A stretch of DNA of 64,000 nt from Chloroflexota bacterium (GTDB lineage: Bacteria > Chloroflexota > Anaerolineae > J102), in contig JAADII010000025.1 of assembly GCA_013151415.1 (NCBI GenBank), positions 1-64,000 on the forward strand, read 5' to 3'. The notes beneath the pieces were generated by a model. The model was not told the DNA's origin and made no database searches. It worked only from the letters and a program-made list of their open reading frames with translations. Of the stretch, positions 32,934 to 43,848 are shown one piece after another. Position 1 is the stretch's first letter. Each line of letters begins with the position of its first letter. A program made the position numbers and the translations under genes.

Positions 32934-33128
32934 GATGGTTTTTTCAATTCGGAGGCAATGATCTGGGTTTGGGTTCACGCGCTTTGTTGGCCTCATGGCG
33001 CGTGGGCGGGTCTTATATGTTTTTCAGGTAGTTGTTGGCCCAGCTTACAAACAGAGATTCTCTAAACTCATAAAATGATGGGGCGGTTCAATATTTCCAT
33101 ATTTCATCAATCAACGTCGAGGTCATTC

Positions 33129-33851
33129 ATGACAGGAAAACCTCTTTTGCTCCTGCTTATTGCGTCGGCTGCGCTTCTGCTTGCGGCCTGCGCTTCGACA
33201 AGCCCGCCCACACCCGCCCCCACCCCAATTCCCACGCCCGAGCTTGCCCAAGGTGAACCCTCTCAGCCAGCATCGACTGCTCAGCTTCGCACTTTCGTCA
33301 TCGATCCTGCTGCAAGCGAGGTCCGATATGAAGTGGACGAAGAGTTTTTTAGCGAAGCTGTCAGCCGTCTTGGCAAGAAGCTAGGCTTTTTCCGCGCGGT
33401 GGGGCGAACCAATGCTATCGAGGGACAGCTCGTCGTTCTTGACGATTCGCCTCCACAGGTCAAATCCGGCGAGTTTAGCGTAGATATCAGCACCCTCAAA
33501 AGCGATGATAGCCGTCGAGACCGAAAAATACGCGAAGATTTTTTGGAATCGGCCCGATACCCTATCGCCACCTTTCGCATCACTTCGGTCGAGGGCCTGC
33601 CTCAACAGTATGTCGAGGGTGAAAAGGTGCGGTTTCAGATGACGGGAGATATGACCATACGCGAGATCACCATTCCCGTTACATGGAATGTCGAAGCGGC
33701 GTATAAAGAGGGAGCGCTTACGGGCGAGGCGCAGACCCTCATTTATATGAAAAATTTCGGTTTTATGCCTCCCGAAATCCCCGGCTTCATGACAGTGACC
33801 GATGGCGTCACGCTGGTGGTGCGCTTCAAGGCCGTGGAGCAGAGCCCATAA
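33129..33851 (+). CDS. YceI-family lipoprotein
   Basis: Lipobox LLLAACAS, FVIDPAASEVRYEV, DSRRDRKIREDFLESARYPIATF. Confidence 0.9.
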   Translation: MTGKPLLLLLIASAALLLAACASTSPPTPAPTPIPTPELAQGEPSQPASTAQLRTFVIDPAASEVRYEVDEEFFSEAVSRLGKKLGFFRAVGRTNAIEGQLVVLDDSPPQVKSGEFSVDISTLKSDDSRRDRKIREDFLESARYPIATFRITSVEGLPQQYVEGEKVRFQMTGDMTIREITIPVTWNVEAAYKEGALTGEAQTLIYMKNFGFMPPEIPGFMTVTDGVTLVVRFKAVEQSP

Positions 33852-33857
33852 GCAAGG

Positions 33858-33897
33858 CGCCAGGTGAATCGCACACTCGGGTGCAACTCACCTGGCG
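33858..33897. terminator. Bidirectional terminator between yceI-like and pspC-like genes
   Basis: CGCCAGGTGA...TCACCTGGCG with internal GCAC/GTGC and flanking T-rich tract. Confidence 0.8.
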
Positions 33898-33943
33898 TTA
33901 TTGTTTCATTCCTTGTGCGCCTTCACCCGAGATTGATCAAAGT

Positions 33944-34771
33944 TCAGTTGGAATTTTGGGGTTGCACCGGGTCCAACACCTCACCCTCCACGGCTTCGAT
34001 CTCTGCCCCCGGGTCCTCCTCGGGCATGAGGATGGCCGCGATAATGTAGAGAATGACGCCCGTGCCCAAACTACCGATGCTAAACAGGGCCCAAAGAATG
34101 CGCACGATGGCCGGATCGATGTTCAAGGAGCGGGCGATCCCGCCGCACACGCCCAATAACATGCGGTCGTCGCGGCTACGCCGCAAAGGAAGGCGTCGTC
34201 GCGTTTCCAAAACCGTTTGTTTCACGCTTTCGGCGTCGGGCGCGCGAACCTTCATGTTTTGCGCCAACTCAATATCCTTGCCGCTGTGTCGTAAGAGCAG
34301 ATAACCGGCTACGATAAGCAAGAGGGGCCAGAATAACACACTGGCCACAGCCCAAAATGCGCCCCACACTCGCGGCAAGACGCCTGTATTGGCCAGCAAC
34401 CATAGCGCGCCCAGCGCTATAAGGATGTAAGCCGCCTTGGTTGCGGCCTCTTCGCCCAGATCGATGACCGCTTTCTCTATTCGGCCTGTCGTCTGCGAAC
34501 CAACCGGCAACACCAGCCACAATACGACATAAGGGATCAGCAACAACCCGCCGCTGAGCAGGGCCGCGAAAAGCCAGGCCAAACGGATCAGCACAGGATC
34601 GATATTCAGATATTCGCCCAGCCCGCCACACACTCCGGCCACTCGTTTGTCGGTGGGATGTCGGTATAATGTGCGGGCCCTTTTTTCGGTCTTGGCAGTC
34701 GGGTTCTTAGGGGGAGATTTTTTCTTGACCGGTAAATTGGATTCCACAGAATAGTTGACTTTCGTGGTCAT
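33944..34771 (-). CDS. Membrane protein with two tandem PspC domains
   Basis: KRVAGVCGGLGEYLNIDPVLIRL and DRMLLGVCGGIARSLNIDPAIVRIL. Confidence 0.93.
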   Translation of the reverse strand: MTTKVNYSVESNLPVKKKSPPKNPTAKTEKRARTLYRHPTDKRVAGVCGGLGEYLNIDPVLIRLAWLFAALLSGGLLLIPYVVLWLVLPVGSQTTGRIEKAVIDLGEEAATKAAYILIALGALWLLANTGVLPRVWGAFWAVASVLFWPLLLIVAGYLLLRHSGKDIELAQNMKVRAPDAESVKQTVLETRRRLPLRRSRDDRMLLGVCGGIARSLNIDPAIVRILWALFSIGSLGTGVILYIIAAILMPEEDPGAEIEAVEGEVLDPVQPQNSN

Positions 34772-34931
34772 GACGCCTCCATTTGCACTTCAGGGCATTG
34801 TCAATCATTTATTCAACCAGCTATACGCAAGCGGAGGGCTTCGGGTCGCGAAAAACGACGTTTCTGTCTTGGTTTTGAAACGCGTTCACCTTTTCGAGTG
34901 CGTTTCAATTTCGGGGCAAAAAGCTGCATGT

Positions 34932-35030
34932 TCATTGCGAAGGGACGTCAGCCCCAAGCCATCGCCAACGCTCAGCGCGGCGTCCACACGGACGTCGGGG
35001 ATGGCTTCGGCCTACGGCCTCGCCATGACG
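34932..35030. repeat. MITE-like palindromic intergenic repeat
   Basis: TCATTGCGAAGGGACGTCAGCCCCAAGCCATCGCC ... GGGGATGGCTTCGGCCTACGGCCTCGCCATGACG: diverged inverted ends. Confidence 0.65.
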
Positions 35031-35079
35031 CTTATGAACGCGCTCCCATTTTGAAACGCACCCGTCCAAAACACGCGTT

Positions 35080-35108
35080 TTGACAGCGCGTCTTGCTCAT
35101 GCTATCAT
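35080..35108 (+). promoter_or_regulatory. sigma70-like promoter for pyrG
   Basis: TTGACA, 17-nt spacer, TATCAT. Confidence 0.75.
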
Positions 35109-35210
35109 TTTGCATCCCACAGGTTCTTGCTTTGCTTGTGAGAATTCATCACTTCAGCGCATCCACAGCCCGCGCGGTGAACGCGCCCATCTTGATCCTC
35201 AGCTATCCCG

Positions 35211-35245
35211 GACACGGAGAGCCATCTCCGTGTCTCTTCTTTTTG
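35211..35245 (+). terminator. Terminator-like hairpin in pyrG leader
   Basis: GACACGGAGA GCCA TCTCCGTGTC TCTTCTTTTTG, 15 nt before the ATG. Confidence 0.8.
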
Positions 35246-35259
35246 TGAGATAAGACCCC

Positions 35260-36885
35260 ATGACCAAGTACATCTTTGTCACCGGCGGCGTGGTCAGTGG
35301 CCTGGGCAAAGGCGTGACAGCCGCGGCCATTGGTCGTTTGCTCCGCAGTCGCGGCGTCCGCGTGGCCGGACAAAAACTCGATCCCTATCTCAATGTGGAC
35401 CCCGGCACCATGAGCCCCTATCAACACGGCGAGGTGTTCGTCACCGACGACGGTGCGGAGACCGACCTGGACCTGGGGCACTACGAGCGTTTCACCGGCG
35501 TCAACGTCACCAAATCGAGCAATGTCACCAGCGGCCAGATCTACGCCGAAGTCATCGCCAAGGAGCGTCGCGGCGATTATCTGGGCGGCACCATACAGGT
35601 CATCCCTCATGTCACCAACGAGATCAAGCGGCGCATCCTGCTGGTGGCCAGGGAGACCGACGCGGATGTGGTGTTGGTTGAGGTGGGCGGCACGGTGGGC
35701 GACATCGAGGGCCTTCCCTTCCTGGAGGCTCTGCGCCAGATGCGCAAAGATGTGGGACGGGAAAACACGGTCTTTATTCATCTCACATTGCTTCCGCACC
35801 TGGCCGCGACCGGTGAGCTGAAAACCAAACCCACCCAACACAGCGTGCGCGAATTACGCGGCATCGGCATTCAGCCCGATGTGATCTGTTGCCGTTCGGA
35901 TGTGCCGGTGAACGACGAAGTGCGGGATAAAGTGGCGTTGTTTTGCGATGTGGAGCCGCGCGCGGTCATTCCGCTGGTCACGGCTCGCACCATCTACGAA
36001 GTGCCGCTGACGCTGGAAGAGGCGGGGTTGGGCGATTACCTGGTGGAGCGCCTCGAATTGGATGCGCAGCCGCCCGATCTCGATGTGTGGCGCACCATGG
36101 TCGAACGCATCCATGCACCCAAACCTGAGTTGCGGGTGGCTCTTGTGGGGAAATATGTGGCGCTCAAAGACGCTTACATGAGCGTGCGCGAGGCCCTTTT
36201 TCACGCGGGCATTGCACTTAATCGCGATGTCAAAATCGAGTGGATCGATTCGGAAGACCTGGAACGCGGCAAGGAAATGGAACGTTTGGCCAGTGTGTCG
36301 GGCATTGTGGTTCCAGGGGGGTTCGGTTATCGCGGCATCGAGGGCAAGATTGTGGCCGCGCGCTATGCTCGCGAGAACAAAATCCCCTACCTGGGGCTTT
36401 GTTTGGGGATGCAGGTCATGTCCATCGAGTTTGCGCGCTATGTGCTGAAGAGCGATGAACCCAACAGCACCGAGTTCGACCCCACCACCAAGCATCCCGT
36501 CATCTCGCTTATGGCCGATCAGCGCGACATTGTGGAGAAAGGGGGTACCATGCGCCTGGGGTTATATCCGTGTCGGCTCGCGCCGGGCACGCGCGCGCGG
36601 GAGGCTTATGGCGTTGATCTGGTTTATGAGCGCCATCGTCATCGTTGGGAATTCAACAACGCCTACCGCGACGTGCTCGGCCCCGCGGGCATGGTCTTCA
36701 GCGGGCTTAGTCCCAATGGTCATCTGGTGGAAATCGCGGAGTTGAAAGACCATCCTTTCATGCTGGGCAGCCAGTTCCATCCTGAATTCAAGTCACGGCC
36801 CGATCAACCCCATCCGTTGTTCCTCGCCTTTCTCAAGGCGGCCATAACCACGGCCAACAAACAACAATCGACGGCCAAAGATTAA
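35260..36885 (+). CDS. pyrG: CTP synthase
   Basis: [19 protein letters not shown]-terminal GATase domain LGLCLGMQ. Confidence 0.98.
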   Translation: MTKYIFVTGGVVSGLGKGVTAAAIGRLLRSRGVRVAGQKLDPYLNVDPGTMSPYQHGEVFVTDDGAETDLDLGHYERFTGVNVTKSSNVTSGQIYAEVIAKERRGDYLGGTIQVIPHVTNEIKRRILLVARETDADVVLVEVGGTVGDIEGLPFLEALRQMRKDVGRENTVFIHLTLLPHLAATGELKTKPTQHSVRELRGIGIQPDVICCRSDVPVNDEVRDKVALFCDVEPRAVIPLVTARTIYEVPLTLEEAGLGDYLVERLELDAQPPDLDVWRTMVERIHAPKPELRVALVGKYVALKDAYMSVREALFHAGIALNRDVKIEWIDSEDLERGKEMERLASVSGIVVPGGFGYRGIEGKIVAARYARENKIPYLGLCLGMQVMSIEFARYVLKSDEPNSTEFDPTTKHPVISLMADQRDIVEKGGTMRLGLYPCRLAPGTRAREAYGVDLVYERHRHRWEFNNAYRDVLGPAGMVFSGLSPNGHLVEIAELKDHPFMLGSQFHPEFKSRPDQPHPLFLAFLKAAITTANKQQSTAKD

Positions 36886-36987
36886 CGGCCGCCGGCCTAT
36901 CGAGCGGCAAAGGGAACGAGTTTGACCTTTTTTCCGTTGACACGCGGCCGCGGTGCATGGTAGCATGACCGCGCTCAACTCATCGTA

Positions 36988-37041
36988 ATGCCAATACCCA
37001 ATATCTAATATCCCAATACCCCAATACCCCAATACCCAAAA
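36988..37041 (+). repeat. Short tandem repeat (CCAATACC-type units) upstream of ndk
   Basis: gccaatacccaatatctaatatcccaataccccaataccccaatacccaaaac. Confidence 0.85.
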
Positions 37042-37056
37042 CGGAGCAACCCTCAC

Positions 37057-37503
37057 ATGGAACGCACATTCGTCATGCTCAAGCCCGATGCGGTTCAGCG
37101 CGGGCTCATCGGTGAAATCATTGCTCGCTTCGAACGCCGCGGTCTCAAGATCGTGGCCATGAAATTCATGCATGTTTCCCGGTCGTTGGCCGAGGAGCAT
37201 TATGCGGTGCACAAAGGGCGTCCTTTTTATGACGGTTTGATCGAATATATCACCTCTGGGCCGGTGGTGGCCATGGTGTTGGAAGGTCCGAACGCGATCA
37301 AGGCCGCGCGCGCGACCATGGGCGCGACCCATCCTCTCGAGGCCGCGCCCGGAACCATCCGCGCGGACTTCGGTCTGGAGATCGGTCGCAATCTCGTTCA
37401 CGGCTCCGACGGTCCCGAAACCGCGGCTTTCGAGATCGGGCTGTGGTTCGGCGACGAAATTCCCGGCTGGGAGCGCGATGTGGATCGTTGGATTCTGGAG
37501 TGA
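37057..37503 (+). CDS. ndk: Nucleoside-diphosphate kinase
   Basis: [43 protein letters not shown]. Confidence 0.97.
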   Translation: MERTFVMLKPDAVQRGLIGEIIARFERRGLKIVAMKFMHVSRSLAEEHYAVHKGRPFYDGLIEYITSGPVVAMVLEGPNAIKAARATMGATHPLEAAPGTIRADFGLEIGRNLVHGSDGPETAAFEIGLWFGDEIPGWERDVDRWILE

Positions 37504-37583
37504 CGCGACAAACGCGGTTTATGACCGTCCTCTTGCGGATGAGGCGTTTCCCGATACACTGAAGATTCCTTTAGGAATACACT

Positions 37584-37827
37584 ATGCCAACAGTTAAAGG
37601 CATCCCCGGACCTTATCGGTTCTTCTTTTTATAGCTTTGATTGCCATGAACCTACGCACGTTCATGTTCAACCTGAGCGAATGACTTGTAAGTTTTGGCT
37701 TTCGCCCGTTGCTCTGGCGCGAAATCGACGCTTTTCACCCAGGGAATTGACGCGTATACGCGCTTTGATCCAGGAACACCACACCAAACTCATTGAGGCG
37801 TGGCATGAACACTGTGGAAACGCATGA
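37584..37827 (+). pseudogene. DUF4160 protein gene with a +1 T frameshift (T5 at 37626-37630)
   Basis: MPTVKGIPGPYRFFF then, one base shifted, YSFDCHEPTHVHVQPERMTCKFWLSPVALARNRRFSPRELTRIRALIQEHHTKLIEAWHEHCGNA*; otherwise intact. Absent from ORF track. Confidence 0.88.
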
Positions 37828-38095
37828 AATTTTGATAAAAGATGTTGAAGTAACCGACGAATCGATCATCGCTCATCTGACCGACGGACGCACCATCAGT
37901 GTACCGCTGGTGTGGTCATGGCGCCTGGCTGAAGCGACTCCGGAACAACGCGCCAATTTCGAGATTATTGGAGATGGCGAGGGAGTCCACTGGCCAGATA
38001 TCGATGAAGACATCAGCGCCGAAGGGATGTTGTACGGTTCACCTGCCCCGCGCCCACGCAAGCGACCCAAAGAACCGTTGCTGATCGCTGGATAA
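37805..38095 (+). CDS. DUF2442 domain protein (partner of DUF4160)
   Basis: VTDESIIAHLTDGRTISVPLVWSWRLAEATPEQRANFEIIGDGEGVHWPDIDEDISAEGML. Confidence 0.9.
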   Translation: MNTVETHEILIKDVEVTDESIIAHLTDGRTISVPLVWSWRLAEATPEQRANFEIIGDGEGVHWPDIDEDISAEGMLYGSPAPRPRKRPKEPLLIAG

Positions 38096-38100
38096 AGTCT

Positions 38101-38814
38101 ATGTCCCTTCCTCGCATTGTCGCGCTCACCGGCGCGGGCGTCTCGGCCGGGAGCGGCGTCCCCACTTTTCGCGATGCCGGCGGCCTGTGGCGGCAATACC
38201 GTTTTCAGGAATTAGCCACGCCCCAGGCCTTTCGTCGCGACCCCAAACTGGTGTGGGAGTTTTACGACTGGCGACGCCAACGCATGGCCCATTGTCGGCC
38301 CAATCCCGCGCATGAAACCCTGGCCGAGATGGAAAGGGTCTTGCCCGACTTTCTCCTGGTCACGCAAAACATCGACGGTCTTCACGCCGCGGCCGGCAGC
38401 GAGCAAGTTGTCTATCTTCACGGCGACATCTGGACGCTGCGCTGCACCCGCTGCACATATAAGGAGCGCAACCGACAGGCTCCCCTGGAGCCTCTGCCGC
38501 CCTCTTGCCCTCGATGCGGCGCGCTGATGCGGCCCGATGTGGTCTGGTTCGGAGAATCGCTGGATCCCCACGCCATCGCTCGCGCCTGGGAGGCCTTCGA
38601 ACAGGCCGACATCGCCCTGGTCGTGGGCACATCGGCCGTGGTCTATCCCGCGGCGCAGTTGCCCTGGCTGACGCATGAGAAGGGCGGTCAGGTCATCGAG
38701 TTCAACACGCAACCCACCCCCCTTTCCGATATTGCAACCACCATTTTGGGCCCTTGCGAAGAGACGCTTCCACATTGGTGGGCCGAGTTTCAGTTGAAAT
38801 TGGAGGAACGATGA
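38101..38814 (+). CDS. cobB: Sir2-family NAD-dependent deacylase
   Basis: [26 protein letters not shown], CxxC zinc site, [12 protein letters not shown]. Confidence 0.95.
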   Translation: MSLPRIVALTGAGVSAGSGVPTFRDAGGLWRQYRFQELATPQAFRRDPKLVWEFYDWRRQRMAHCRPNPAHETLAEMERVLPDFLLVTQNIDGLHAAAGSEQVVYLHGDIWTLRCTRCTYKERNRQAPLEPLPPSCPRCGALMRPDVVWFGESLDPHAIARAWEAFEQADIALVVGTSAVVYPAAQLPWLTHEKGGQVIEFNTQPTPLSDIATTILGPCEETLPHWWAEFQLKLEER

Positions 38815-40073
38815 ACGACAACCCCCTCATCCCCATGGGACAACGAGCAAAGAAGGCCGCGCGCGCGTTGGCTTCGGCCTCCACCGAAACCAAGAACGCG
38901 TTCCTGCACCACCTGGCCGACGGTCTTATCGACCATAAGGCCGCTATTCTTGCAGCCAACGAGCGCGACATCGCCGAAGGGCGGGCCAACGGTTTGGCCG
39001 AAAACCTTATCGACCGCATGACCATCACCGAGGCGCGTTTGCGCGGGTTCGCGGCCGACGCCCGCAATGTGGCGCTGTTGCCCGACCCTATCGGCCGCGA
39101 GTTCGACAGCCGCCGCTTGCCCAACGGGCTGCGCGTGAGCCGACGCCGCACCCCACTGGGCGTCATCGGCCTCATCTACGAAGCTCGACCCAATGTCACC
39201 ATCGACATCGCCGCGCTTTGCATCAAAACCGGCAACGCCGTGATCATGCGCGGGGGAAAGGAAATTCGGCGCAGCAACATGGCCATCCTTGATGTGATCC
39301 ACAAAGCGCTGACGCGCGTGGGCCTGCCTGCGGACGCGGTGCAATACATCGAGAACCCCGACCGCGCGCTGGTGGGTCATTTGCTCAAGCTTCATGATTA
39401 TGTGGATATGATCATCCCGCGCGGGGGAGCAGGGCTGCACAAATTCTGTCGCGAAAACAGCACCATTCCCGTCATCACCGGCGGCATCGGCATTTGTCAT
39501 CTCTATGTAGACGAAACGGCCAACCTGGATAAGGCTTTGCCCATCATCCACAACGCCAAAACCCAACGCCCCAGCGTTTGCAATTCGTTGGACACTTTGC
39601 TGGTGCAGCAAGATATTGCAGCCGACTTTCTGCCCCGCGTGGTCAAGCGCCTGGCCGCGGATGGCGTAACGTTTCGCGCAGATGAGACGGCGATGGACAT
39701 TCTGGCCGGGCATGAAGCCGTGCAACCGGCGGGCCCGGCCGACTTCGATACGGAATGGCTCAGCCTCATTTTGGGTCTGCGCGTTGTGCCCGGCCTGGAC
39801 GCGGCCATCGACCATATTCGCGAACACTCAACCGGCCACTCCGATGGCATCCTCACCGAAAACTGGAGCCACGCGCAACGCTTTTTGGATGAAGTGGACA
39901 GCTCGGCCGTGTTTGTGAACGCCTCCACCCGCTTCAACGACGGCGGACAATTCGGCTTGGGGGCCGAGGTGGCCATCAGCACTCAAAAGCTGCACGCTCG
40001 CGGGCCCATGGGACTGGAGGAGCTAACCACCTACAAATGGATCGTCCTTGGTGACGGCCATGTGAGGCCGTAA
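38811..40073 (+). CDS. proA: Gamma-glutamyl phosphate reductase
   Basis: [41 protein letters not shown] overlap with cobB. Confidence 0.96.
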   Translation: MNDNPLIPMGQRAKKAARALASASTETKNAFLHHLADGLIDHKAAILAANERDIAEGRANGLAENLIDRMTITEARLRGFAADARNVALLPDPIGREFDSRRLPNGLRVSRRRTPLGVIGLIYEARPNVTIDIAALCIKTGNAVIMRGGKEIRRSNMAILDVIHKALTRVGLPADAVQYIENPDRALVGHLLKLHDYVDMIIPRGGAGLHKFCRENSTIPVITGGIGICHLYVDETANLDKALPIIHNAKTQRPSVCNSLDTLLVQQDIAADFLPRVVKRLAADGVTFRADETAMDILAGHEAVQPAGPADFDTEWLSLILGLRVVPGLDAAIDHIREHSTGHSDGILTENWSHAQRFLDEVDSSAVFVNASTRFNDGGQFGLGAEVAISTQKLHARGPMGLEELTTYKWIVLGDGHVRP

Positions 40074-40115
40074 TCGGGGCCGAAAAGCGACATAAGCGCG
40101 GCGTTTTTTCTTTAC

Positions 40116-40757
40116 CTATCTGTGTTTCTCCGCGCGGTTGCGGTTTAGCAATGCCTCCACGCGGGCGCGAATATCCTGCTGGATAAGCTCGGGCGGTCGA
40201 TTCGCGTCCAACACCAGCCAGCGCCGCGGCTCTTGCGCGGCCAGATGTAAATAGCCCTCGCGCACGCGGCGATGATATTCCAATTCCTTGCGCTCGAAAC
40301 GCGTCCATTCTTCAGGCGTTTGTGCTTTGCGACGCAGGCCGATTTCGGGATCGAGATCGAGGTAGAGGGTGAGATCGGGCGTGAGCCCGCCCGTGGCGAA
40401 TTGAGTGATGCGGCGCAAATCGTCCAAAGGCAGGCCATGCCCATAGCCCTGGTAAGCCAGCGTGCTATCGTAATAACGATCGCAGATCACGATCCATTCC
40501 TGCTCGAGGTGAGGCCGGATGACCTCGCGCACGATCTGGGCGCGTGCGGCCGAATAGAGCAGAATTTCCGCTTCCGGCGTCATTTCGGTGTGCGCGGGGT
40601 CGAGCAAGATGGCGCGGATACGGTCGCCAATGGCCGTGCCGCCCGGCTCGCGCGTGTGCAACACTCGCTGCTTCTGCTCGCCCAACCATGCTAACAGAAG
40701 TCGAATCTGCGTTGTTTTCCCGCTTCCTTCGATGCCCTCGAATGTGATGAAAGCCAT
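40116..40757 (-). CDS. tmk: Thymidylate kinase
   Basis: MAFITFEGIEGSGKTTQ; TREPGGT; DRYYDSTLAYQGYG. Confidence 0.95.
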   Translation of the reverse strand: MAFITFEGIEGSGKTTQIRLLLAWLGEQKQRVLHTREPGGTAIGDRIRAILLDPAHTEMTPEAEILLYSAARAQIVREVIRPHLEQEWIVICDRYYDSTLAYQGYGHGLPLDDLRRITQFATGGLTPDLTLYLDLDPEIGLRRKAQTPEEWTRFERKELEYHRRVREGYLHLAAQEPRRWLVLDANRPPELIQQDIRARVEALLNRNRAEKHR

Positions 40758-40764
40758 GTCGTTT

Positions 40765-42321
40765 TCATTCGCGATACACTCGAACGCGGCGGTTCGGCTC
40801 GCGACCGTAGGAATGGGAGACAAGATTCGCTTCGCGGGCGATGCGATGTTGTTGACGACGAATTTCGGGCGGCTGCGGCGAGAGTTCGACCACGGGCGCG
40901 CCGGCCAACACTTTCTCTATGGCTTGTCGCGTCTCTTCCAGCGCCAAACTCATGGAATCTGCATTGGACACCTTGAGCGCAAAAATATCGGCCAGCAACA
41001 TTTCCATCTGCCGCACGGTGTTGGAGCGCAAAACGTATACCGGGATGCCGCGTTCTTCGGCTTCGGCAATGGGTTGGGGCCGTTTGCGATAGTAGCTCTT
41101 CAGCGTGAAAAGTGCATCCGCCCGTCGCAGATCATTGGTAAGTTCGATAGGCACTCCCAACGCGCGCGCGGCCGAGCGCAGCCGATTTTGCCCCACGCCA
41201 TAGGCGTAGATGCGCAATGGTTGATTAAACGAAGGCGCGGTCATGGTGGAAGCGAGCGCTCCGCGCATCAATCCCTCTCGTTCACCATTGCGTCCTCGGC
41301 GTTGTTTTTCCGCCAAGGCTTGTTCGCCGCGTTCGATAACCACATCGCCCTTTTCATTAATGTAGCGCCGCTCTGCATGCAAAGGGCGTCCGCGTAGCAG
41401 GGCGTCCACGGCCTGGGCCACGTCGTGATGCACAATGAGGTGTTGGCGGTCTGCAATTTCAATAAGCACGTCGAAGGTCGGCGGCGCGCGGCGTTCGAGC
41501 ACGGCCTTTTGGGTGCCGCGACGACGCGCCTCCTCATCGGACAGCGTGACCGACTCGACCCCGCCCACCAGGTCGGACAGGGTGGGGTTGAGAAGCAGGT
41601 TGTCGAGCGTGCGACCATGCGCGGTGCCGATGAGTTGCACCCCGCGCTCGGCAATGGTGCGCGCGGCCTCGGCCTCGAGCGCGCGTCCGATTTCGTCGAT
41701 GATGATCACCTCGGGCATGTGATTTTCCACCGCCTCGATCATCACCTCGTGCTGAAGCGATGGGGTCGGCACCTGCATGCGTCGGGCGCGTCCGATCGCG
41801 GGGTGAGGAATATCGCCATCACCGCCGATTTCGTTGGACGTGTCCACAATGATCACGCGCTTTTTCTGGTCGGCCAATACGCGCGCGGCTTCGCGTAAGA
41901 GCGTGGTTTTACCCACGCCTGGTCGGCCCAAAAGCAAAATGCTTTTGCCCGAAGTGATGATGTCTTTGACAATATCCACCGTGCCGTAAACAGCTCGCCC
42001 CACGCGGCAAGTGAGACCCACAATGTCGCCTTTGCGATTGCGTATGGCAGAAATGCGGTGAAGCGTGCGAGCGATGCCCGCGCGATTGTCCTCGCTGAAA
42101 TCACCAATGCGCTCCACCACATAGGCGATGTCTTCTCGAGTGATTTCTCGTTCTAGAAGGTCCAGGTCTTTGTCGGTGAAGCGGGCTTCTGGCTTGCGGC
42201 CCAGGTCAAGCACGATTTCAATGAGCTTGTCCGCTTCGTTTAGCTCTTTCAAGCGGTCTGCGACTTGAGGCGGCAAAACCGCCAGCAGGGCGTCGAGATC
42301 GTCTGTGATTTTTTGTTGCAT
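40765..42321 (-). CDS. AAA ATPase, Ycf45/SpoIIIAA-like with C-terminal R3H-type nucleic-acid-binding region
   Basis: [58 protein letters not shown] tail. Confidence 0.88.
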   Translation of the reverse strand: MQQKITDDLDALLAVLPPQVADRLKELNEADKLIEIVLDLGRKPEARFTDKDLDLLEREITREDIAYVVERIGDFSEDNRAGIARTLHRISAIRNRKGDIVGLTCRVGRAVYGTVDIVKDIITSGKSILLLGRPGVGKTTLLREAARVLADQKKRVIIVDTSNEIGGDGDIPHPAIGRARRMQVPTPSLQHEVMIEAVENHMPEVIIIDEIGRALEAEAARTIAERGVQLIGTAHGRTLDNLLLNPTLSDLVGGVESVTLSDEEARRRGTQKAVLERRAPPTFDVLIEIADRQHLIVHHDVAQAVDALLRGRPLHAERRYINEKGDVVIERGEQALAEKQRRGRNGEREGLMRGALASTMTAPSFNQPLRIYAYGVGQNRLRSAARALGVPIELTNDLRRADALFTLKSYYRKRPQPIAEAEERGIPVYVLRSNTVRQMEMLLADIFALKVSNADSMSLALEETRQAIEKVLAGAPVVELSPQPPEIRRQQHRIAREANLVSHSYGREPNRRVRVYRE

Positions 42322-42388
42322 AGAGGTTGTTTGATTATATGTTTATCCCTGTGGGAAGATGATTGTAAACGAATCGAGAAAACGGTTT

Positions 42389-43594
42389 TCAAGACGTTTT
42401 GCCATTGAAATGAATGACGCTTACTTCGGTGTTCACGCCATGAGCGTCGTGCGGATGATTGGATGTCAGGATGCCGGTCAAGGTGACTTCGAAGAGTTCT
42501 TTGGCCGGCGCTGCGACTTCTTGCCTGATCTCGCGCGTGGTGTGTTTGACCAGGCGGGTTAAAGAGGCGATGGCTTTGAAACCGCGTTCATGAAGCAGGG
42601 GCGCCAACCCTTCTTGGTAGGGGCGTAAAGAACAGTAAATGGTGCGTTTTCGATAGTGCGCCGCCGCGTGCAACGCGCAATCGAGCAGCTCGCCCATCAC
42701 ATCGGCGGCATTCGAATCGGCCAACACGCGAAGCCAATGCGCTTGCCGGCCTCGCTGAATTTGCACCGCAGCGACGATCTCTTGCGCACGTTCATACACA
42801 AACCCCTCGAATTGTTCGGGCTGCCACCACGCGCGCAGGTCTAAGGGGGAGGGCGCTTCGCCATTGCTCACCAACACGCCCTCTGCTCGCTGAACCAAAG
42901 GCGGTGTAAAACATCGGTGCAATCGCTGCAACGCGAAGCTGTCTTGCTCTAGTTGAGGGCGCACATTCGGACAATCGACTTCGGTGCGCGCTGTTGTGAG
43001 CGGGATTTCGGGCAAATGGTAAAGCGTCTCCTCGATATACGGAGCAAAGCCGCTTTTCATTACGATAGCGAGAGAGGGGTTGTCATTTCTCAAACACGCA
43101 TACACGCGTTGGATGCCGTGTGCGCCTGCAGATGAGACGAGATGCGTCAACAATTCATCCCAAATCGTGGATGCCGCTTCATGAGCGTCATGCCGCGGCG
43201 CGATGCGCACAACATCGGCCTCGGGGCGTCCCATTCGTTTCACCGCCTGCACAAACCCGTCAATGCCAGGCCCGTTGCGATTGGGGATATAGATGAAAGT
43301 GGCCGAACCTGCTCCATGCCACGGAATGGGCGCGGCCACAGCCCGCCACAGCGGTGACTGTGAGTGCAGAAGTTCGTATTCCACATGTAGCGATTCGCTG
43401 CGACGCGCGAGTCGCTGCAATCGAAGACTGTTGCGCAGGCCAAAGGGGCGAATCAAGGTGATTGCGTATGTCCGGTGAGTGAGATTAATTTGTAACGCGC
43501 CTAAAATGGCTGCTATCATTGTACCATTGTTTCCCCGCTTCGTAAATTCAGCCGTTGTAGCGATGCGTTTCAATAATGAGAGAATGGCGCGCAC
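42389..43594 (-). CDS. GNAT-like N-acetyltransferase (probable start near 43519)
   Basis: HGIQRVYACLRNDNPSLAIVMKSGFAPYIEETLYHL; two GNAT-like halves. Confidence 0.6.
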   Translation of the reverse strand: MRAILSLLKRIATTAEFTKRGNNGTMIAAILGALQINLTHRTYAITLIRPFGLRNSLRLQRLARRSESLHVEYELLHSQSPLWRAVAAPIPWHGAGSATFIYIPNRNGPGIDGFVQAVKRMGRPEADVVRIAPRHDAHEAASTIWDELLTHLVSSAGAHGIQRVYACLRNDNPSLAIVMKSGFAPYIEETLYHLPEIPLTTARTEVDCPNVRPQLEQDSFALQRLHRCFTPPLVQRAEGVLVSNGEAPSPLDLRAWWQPEQFEGFVYERAQEIVAAVQIQRGRQAHWLRVLADSNAADVMGELLDCALHAAAHYRKRTIYCSLRPYQEGLAPLLHERGFKAIASLTRLVKHTTREIRQEVAAPAKELFEVTLTGILTSNHPHDAHGVNTEVSVIHFNGKTS

Positions 43595-43848
43595 GCCCTA
43601 TGAAGCAGTGATTCAGGCATAAATGGTGGGAACACAAGCGCTCGACGCGGGAGCCATGACCCGATGGACGCCGCTTGAGAACGCCGATACGTTATCGATG
43701 GTTGGGGCCAGACTGGAGATAATTCGATGGTCGGGTTTAATCCCGCGGCGTTACCGATTCATGAAACAAGGATGGGCTTGTGCTATAATGGGAGCGCGCC
43801 GGCGACATGAACGCCAAACCTTGAGATAAGGAAGCAAGAACCGTTGAT

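Noticed and set aside
35041-35075. Similarity of 'CCCATTTTGAAACGCACCCG' (35046) and 'CCCACTTTGAAGCGCCTCCCG' (51260) as a dispersed repeat
   Set aside because: Too short and too diverged to support without genome-wide search.
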